The translations under genes were made by a program, and so were the position numbers. Below the pieces are notes generated by a model. That model saw only the letters and a list, made by a program, of their open reading frames with translations. It did not search any database and was not told the DNA's origin. From assembly GCA_004524515.1 (NCBI GenBank), contig SDNV01000007.1, forward strand, positions 1 to 45,161: a DNA stretch of 45,161 nucleotides, read 5' to 3'. This document shows, piece by piece, positions 41,761 through 45,161 of this stretch. Numbering within the stretch: the stretch's first letter is position 1; each line of letters opens with the position of its first letter. The DNA comes from Promethearchaeota archaeon (GTDB lineage: Archaea > Asgardarchaeota > Lokiarchaeia > Sigynarchaeales > SOKP01).

Positions 41761-42948
41761 ATATCAGGTAAGAAAACTGCTTTAATAATCATAATAATAT
41801 TTTTAGGTATCGGTTTAATCCATGGGCTCTTAATCAATGCTTCATTAAATATATTTTTTTCATGGTTACTGATTGGAATATGGATCCTATTCACTAGAAA
41901 GTTTTTCCAGAAAATAAAAGAATATAACGAATACAATTCGCAAAAGAATACTTCCTTTTTTCTTCTTGGACCTTTAGGAATAGGATTATTCTATAACTTC
42001 TGGGGGTATTTTACTGGTTTATGGGGCGAAAATCTTTTTGAAAATTTTATTCCATTTGTGTATATAAGTCTTTGGAATCTAATATTTGCATTTCCTTATT
42101 TAATATACGGATTATATACAATACGAGCCTGTTTCACTAAATTTAATATCGTATACCTTATAAGAACTAGATCTCTGAACGCCAGAAAGTTTGGCATATT
42201 TTATACTATCCTTATTTTATTTGGCATCCTATTTTATATTATTTTTTTTAATATTATTTTAAATTATTTTTATATTGTTGTAGAGCAAGTTTATTTCTAT
42301 TTTGATGTAATGTTAGTTTTTATATTCTTATTCTTAAGTTATTTGTTCATACGACATGGAATATTTGGCTCAGCTCGCTCAATGCCAGAGATATCTCAGG
42401 ATTACATCAACCGTAGAAGACAACGTTTAAGAACTATAACAAATCCCCCGACAAGAACAACTTCAAGCAGAAGATCTACTACTCCATCAAGTTCAACAGC
42501 AAATACACCTCGCTCTCATAGCACTCCTTCACGAAGAAGAACTACACCCACTCCATCAAGAACTGCAGTAAGTAGATCAACCACTCCACGGAGAACCACA
42601 ACAAGTAAACCTGCTCCAGCTCAAGCAAAAGTTCATCAACCAAGAACTACAGGAAGTTCGGTTTTTGAGAAATTAAAACCAAAAGCAGGTATACTCTCAT
42701 TAGAAGATTTCAAATGTATATTTTGTTTTCAGCTCCCTAAGATTCCTGCTGATGATAGGCGTGGAATTGTTTTATGTCCAAATTGTAGACATCCCGCTCA
42801 TGCTGATGAATTTAAAGAATGGGCTCAAGAGTCTCCACTTTGTTCTCGATGCGATGCATCAATACCACTAAGTTTCAGGAGGAATCCCGTAATAATCCCC
42901 GTAAAACAATATATTGAAGCAATTGATGAATTTAAGAGAAGAAAATAA
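41761..42948 (+). CDS. Membrane protein with C-terminal RING-like zinc domain, probable ATA start
   Basis: The 395-aa reading has about four membrane helices before residue 200, then a linker rich in Ser, Thr, Arg and Pro (about 215-300), and a zinc domain: Cys319, Cys322, Cys339, Cys342, His347, Cys361 and Cys364. One ligand of a classical eight-ligand RING is missing, with an Asp or Glu (HADE) possibly filling in. It follows the JAMM gene and is a candidate membrane E3. The first conventional codon in frame is GTG 42058, inside a membrane segment, but the frame is open from 41761, where ATA sits seven bases after GGTGA. A frameshift from ATG 41747 is an alternative. Confidence 0.7.
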   Translation: MSGKKTALIIIIIFLGIGLIHGLLINASLNIFFSWLLIGIWILFTRKFFQKIKEYNEYNSQKNTSFFLLGPLGIGLFYNFWGYFTGLWGENLFENFIPFVYISLWNLIFAFPYLIYGLYTIRACFTKFNIVYLIRTRSLNARKFGIFYTILILFGILFYIIFFNIILNYFYIVVEQVYFYFDVMLVFIFLFLSYLFIRHGIFGSARSMPEISQDYINRRRQRLRTITNPPTRTTSSRRSTTPSSSTANTPRSHSTPSRRRTTPTPSRTAVSRSTTPRRTTTSKPAPAQAKVHQPRTTGSSVFEKLKPKAGILSLEDFKCIFCFQLPKIPADDRRGIVLCPNCRHPAHADEFKEWAQESPLCSRCDASIPLSFRRNPVIIPVKQYIEAIDEFKRRK

Positions 42949-43104
42949 TAAAGGATTATAAAGTTATCATCAAAATCAATTTTAATATAATTTTTTAAAA
43001 TTTAAATAGATCAAAGTTAGATTTAACTCTAAATTTACACTTAATCTAATCATTATTATGCCAGAACTAATATTAATTAAAATAAAAATAAAAAATGATA
43101 ATGA

Positions 43105-43851
43105 TTAAGAGGAGATTTCATTTACACTAGTTTCCTTTATAATTTTTTTTTTTAAATTTTCTGGTAAGATAAAACCAAAGTAAAATGCGAATGCACTTAA
43201 GATCATTATTAAACGAATGAAAACGGCCGTTAAAGCTGTTAAAGGTAATAAAGTTTCCAAAATTACACCCATAGTGTAAAAAATAAAAGCGAATAAGAGA
43301 AATTTTCCTCTTAATTTGAACTCAGGTTCATTTAGTTTCATAGATTTATAGGAAAATATAATTCCGGTAATAAAAAATGTTAGTAGAATTGTAAGCAAAT
43401 AGATACGTGTAAAAAGGGTAAAAGTTCCATGGAACAGCCCGACCTGAGTTCCTATTAGAGAAATATCGATGAATACTAATGCAATAAAGGTCACTTGTAA
43501 AACTGTACATATTATGGTAGAAATTATCAATATTTTTTTCTGTATTTCTTTATATATTATTTCTGTGAATGCCCCTAACCAAATTACAAGAAAAGTAGGG
43601 AGAAATCCGAATCCTAATATGAAACGTGTCTCAGGACTAAGAAGTATATCCGTAGAAATAACAAGTAAAAAAGTAATTGCCGATGGAAACCAAGGAAATA
43701 CAATTCCAATCCATGTAATTCCTACTAATAGATATTCAATCATCTTATATTCCGAATATTTTCTTGTTATTTTTAATCCAAGAAAAATCGAGATAACAAT
43801 AAAAATCAAACTAAACAACCCCGTTAAAAAATCAGCTAAATTCAGCTCCAA
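43105..43851 (-). CDS. Seven-helix membrane protein of unknown function
   Basis: The 248-aa protein has about seven membrane helices with short loops. Gly and aromatic residues cluster near the membrane edges (GITWIGIVFPWFPSAITF) and a charged loop (SYKSMKLNEPEFKLRGKF) joins helices 5 and 6. I do not recognise the family; the layout resembles a family of seven-helix proteins that I recall as frequent in Lokiarchaeia. It lies downstream of the ubiquitin locus on the other strand and 80 bp after the LysE-type gene on the same strand, so the two may share a transcript. Confidence 0.65.
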   Translation of the reverse strand: MELNLADFLTGLFSLIFIVISIFLGLKITRKYSEYKMIEYLLVGITWIGIVFPWFPSAITFLLVISTDILLSPETRFILGFGFLPTFLVIWLGAFTEIIYKEIQKKILIISTIICTVLQVTFIALVFIDISLIGTQVGLFHGTFTLFTRIYLLTILLTFFITGIIFSYKSMKLNEPEFKLRGKFLLFAFIFYTMGVILETLLPLTALTAVFIRLIMILSAFAFYFGFILPENLKKKIIKETSVNEISS

Positions 43852-43933
43852 AATTATCCCCTATGAAAATAATTTTTTTAACGATATTAAAATAGTGTTC
43901 CGATATATAAGCATTTCTAATTTATCGAAATTT

Positions 43934-44593
43934 TTATAATTCGGGGGGAAATATCATTATATTTAATGCCAGAAATATTCCGAAGCCAATCATAAAAATA
44001 CCACAGCCAATTAAAACATATTTATAGATTTTTGGATTTAATGATTTCCCTCCATAAAATACAAAGATGGAAAGTGGTACATAAAAAGCTAAATCACCTA
44101 ATTCATGACCCAGAAAAAACAGTAATAATCCCATTGGATTTTCAAAACTAATACCAAAATTAATCATGAAGCTTAATCCTATAACTGCCCACCAAAAAGT
44201 CCAAAAAGGATTAGAGAGGCTTACAACAATTCCACCAATAAAGCTATTCCCTTTATAGCCCTTGATATCTGCTTCTTCTATTGATTGAAAGTCAAATTTC
44301 AGTGGATTTTTTATTGTATCTCTTATGACCAGGATTCCAAAAATAACTAAAAAAATTCCTCCAACAATGCCAATAATAGTTAAAATTAAAATATTACATA
44401 GAAATATAGAAGCTCCTAACAACAATAGACAAATCATCCCAAACTCTAATGTTGCATGCCCTAAAATGATAAAAACTCCTGCTAAATACCCCCTTTTCTG
44501 AATTGATTTATAAATTGTGAATGTGAGAACGGGACCAGGAGATAATGCACCTGTCAAAGCAATTAAAAATGAAAAAATAAAAATTTCAATCAT
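43934..44593 (-). CDS. LysE-family exporter
   Basis: The 219-aa protein has about six membrane helices and the LysE/RhtB signature near the N-terminus: ALTGALSPGPVLTFTIYKS, followed by GYLAGVFIILGHATLEF. Members export amino acids such as Lys, Arg, Thr and homoserine, or other small metabolites. Length and topology fit the family. The substrate cannot be inferred from the sequence. It is the first gene of a possible pair with the seven-helix protein gene. Confidence 0.88.
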   Translation of the reverse strand: MIEIFIFSFLIALTGALSPGPVLTFTIYKSIQKRGYLAGVFIILGHATLEFGMICLLLLGASIFLCNILILTIIGIVGGIFLVIFGILVIRDTIKNPLKFDFQSIEEADIKGYKGNSFIGGIVVSLSNPFWTFWWAVIGLSFMINFGISFENPMGLLLFFLGHELGDLAFYVPLSIFVFYGGKSLNPKIYKYVLIGCGIFMIGFGIFLALNIMIFPPEL

Positions 44594-44754
44594 ATTTTAC
44601 TGATATGCAATATATTGTTTTTAAGAATAAAAATCGGAAATTTGATAAAAACTTTTTAAGTATAAATTAAAAACGAAAACAATTATAAGGTAATATTTAG
44701 GTTATTTTCTTATAAAGCATTTCTTTGAATATAATAGCTTATTTTTATAGAACA

Positions 44755-45161
44755 ATGTCAGAAACGTCTAATAATAATAATGAACAAGAATTTATCACAA
44801 GAATTTATAATTGTCCAAAATGTAGAGTGATGCATACAATAAAACTTCCAAAAGATTTACCTAAAAATAAACCAGCCTATCCTTTCCCATATGTATTTCT
44901 TCACTCTTCTGAGGGGGGTTTGCTTACTGATGATTTGCTTACTGTGTTATACATCGATTTAGAAATGCATATTCGGGCTGTTGAAGTTATGGAGGTTGAG
45001 GAAAGCAATATCTTTTCCGAAGATCTTACTAAGCAAATCACTGAAAAATTAATGGATAAGATTGTAAGTTTGGAGGAAGAAAATTTGCAATTGAAGGACT
45101 TAATCCAGAAAATGGAGTTGATAAAAGTATCTGGACTAGAGGAAAAAAATCCTAAGGTATC
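44755..45161 (+). CDS. Zinc-knuckle protein of Asgard type, 3'-truncated by window edge
   Basis: From ATG 44755 the frame is open to the window end (135 codons visible). The protein starts with an Asn-rich tail, has a CPKC pair near residue 20, then a short beta-rich domain (YPFPYVFLHSSEGGLLTDD, LLTVLYIDLEMHIRAVEV), and enters a coiled coil (about 100 onward). It resembles unknown proteins that, from memory, recur in Lokiarchaeial genomes and can lie near small GTPase genes; this could not be verified here. The function is unknown. Confidence 0.65.
   Translation, partial: MSETSNNNNEQEFITRIYNCPKCRVMHTIKLPKDLPKNKPAYPFPYVFLHSSEGGLLTDDLLTVLYIDLEMHIRAVEVMEVEESNIFSEDLTKQITEKLMDKIVSLEEENLQLKDLIQKMELIKVSGLEEKNPKV

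Noticed and set aside
42058..42948. GTG at 42058 as the start of the membrane RING-like gene
   Set aside because: It would begin inside a hydrophobic segment, and the 99 codons before it are open and membrane-like with a ribosome site ahead of them.
1..45161. CRISPR arrays, insertion sequences, prophage or integrase genes
   Set aside because: No regularly spaced repeats, transposase motifs or attachment-like duplications were seen on either strand.

Overview
This AT-rich window (roughly 30% GC by eye) reads as an Asgard archaeon of the Lokiarchaeia / Promethearchaeota type. The support comes from several archaeal and Asgard features found together: an intron-containing tRNA without an encoded CCA tail, archaeal eS30 and NOG1, TATA-box promoters, GGTGA-type ribosome binding sites, many coiled-coil, HEAT, TPR and zinc-ribbon proteins, a selenocysteine-encoding selD, and a full ubiquitin-conjugation locus. 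No CRISPR array, insertion sequence or prophage was seen.

Layout. 1-9.4 kb: the 3' part of a GH52-like glycosidase, a HEPN-domain protein, tRNA-Trp with a 29-nt intron, small zinc-ribbon proteins, ribosomal protein eS30, a TPR protein, an RNase H-like protein, a flavodoxin/ferredoxin and a CinA-type protein. 9.5-12.3 kb: a CPBP protease and a three-gene selenium operon (YedE-like transporter, unknown 122-aa protein, selD). selD is longer than a plain ORF call suggests: an in-frame TGA (codon 18) is the active-site selenocysteine, and a SECIS-like fold follows the stop codon. 12.5-20.8 kb: a 979-aa HEAT/coiled-coil protein, a two-gene hot-dog hydratase unit, a methanofuran-biosynthesis pair (mfnF-mfnE), and a divergent DUF998/TetR pair with two matching palindromic operators. 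21-33.9 kb: NOG1, a PAP2 phosphatase, a candidate structured RNA upstream of asd, a 58-aa membrane protein, a DUF362 unit, a type II pantothenate kinase, two M28-family proteins (one degenerate) and 6-phospho-3-hexuloisomerase.

34-43 kb is the most interesting part. In order it encodes a proteasome beta-type protein whose catalytic Thr1 is Ala, a coiled-coil protein ending in a C4HC3 RING-type finger, a coiled-coil protein on the opposite strand, a ubiquitin-like protein ending in a single native Gly, an E1, an E2, a JAMM/Rpn11-type isopeptidase, and a membrane protein with a RING-like C-terminal zinc domain. The last gene has no normal start codon for its first 99 codons and seems to start at ATA behind a good ribosome binding site. 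Together these genes would make, attach, remove and possibly direct a ubiquitin-like tag, with one candidate ligase at the membrane. The window ends with two membrane-protein genes (one a LysE-type exporter) and the 5' part of an Asgard-type unknown gene.

All functional assignments come from reading motifs by eye. No database search or folding program was run.
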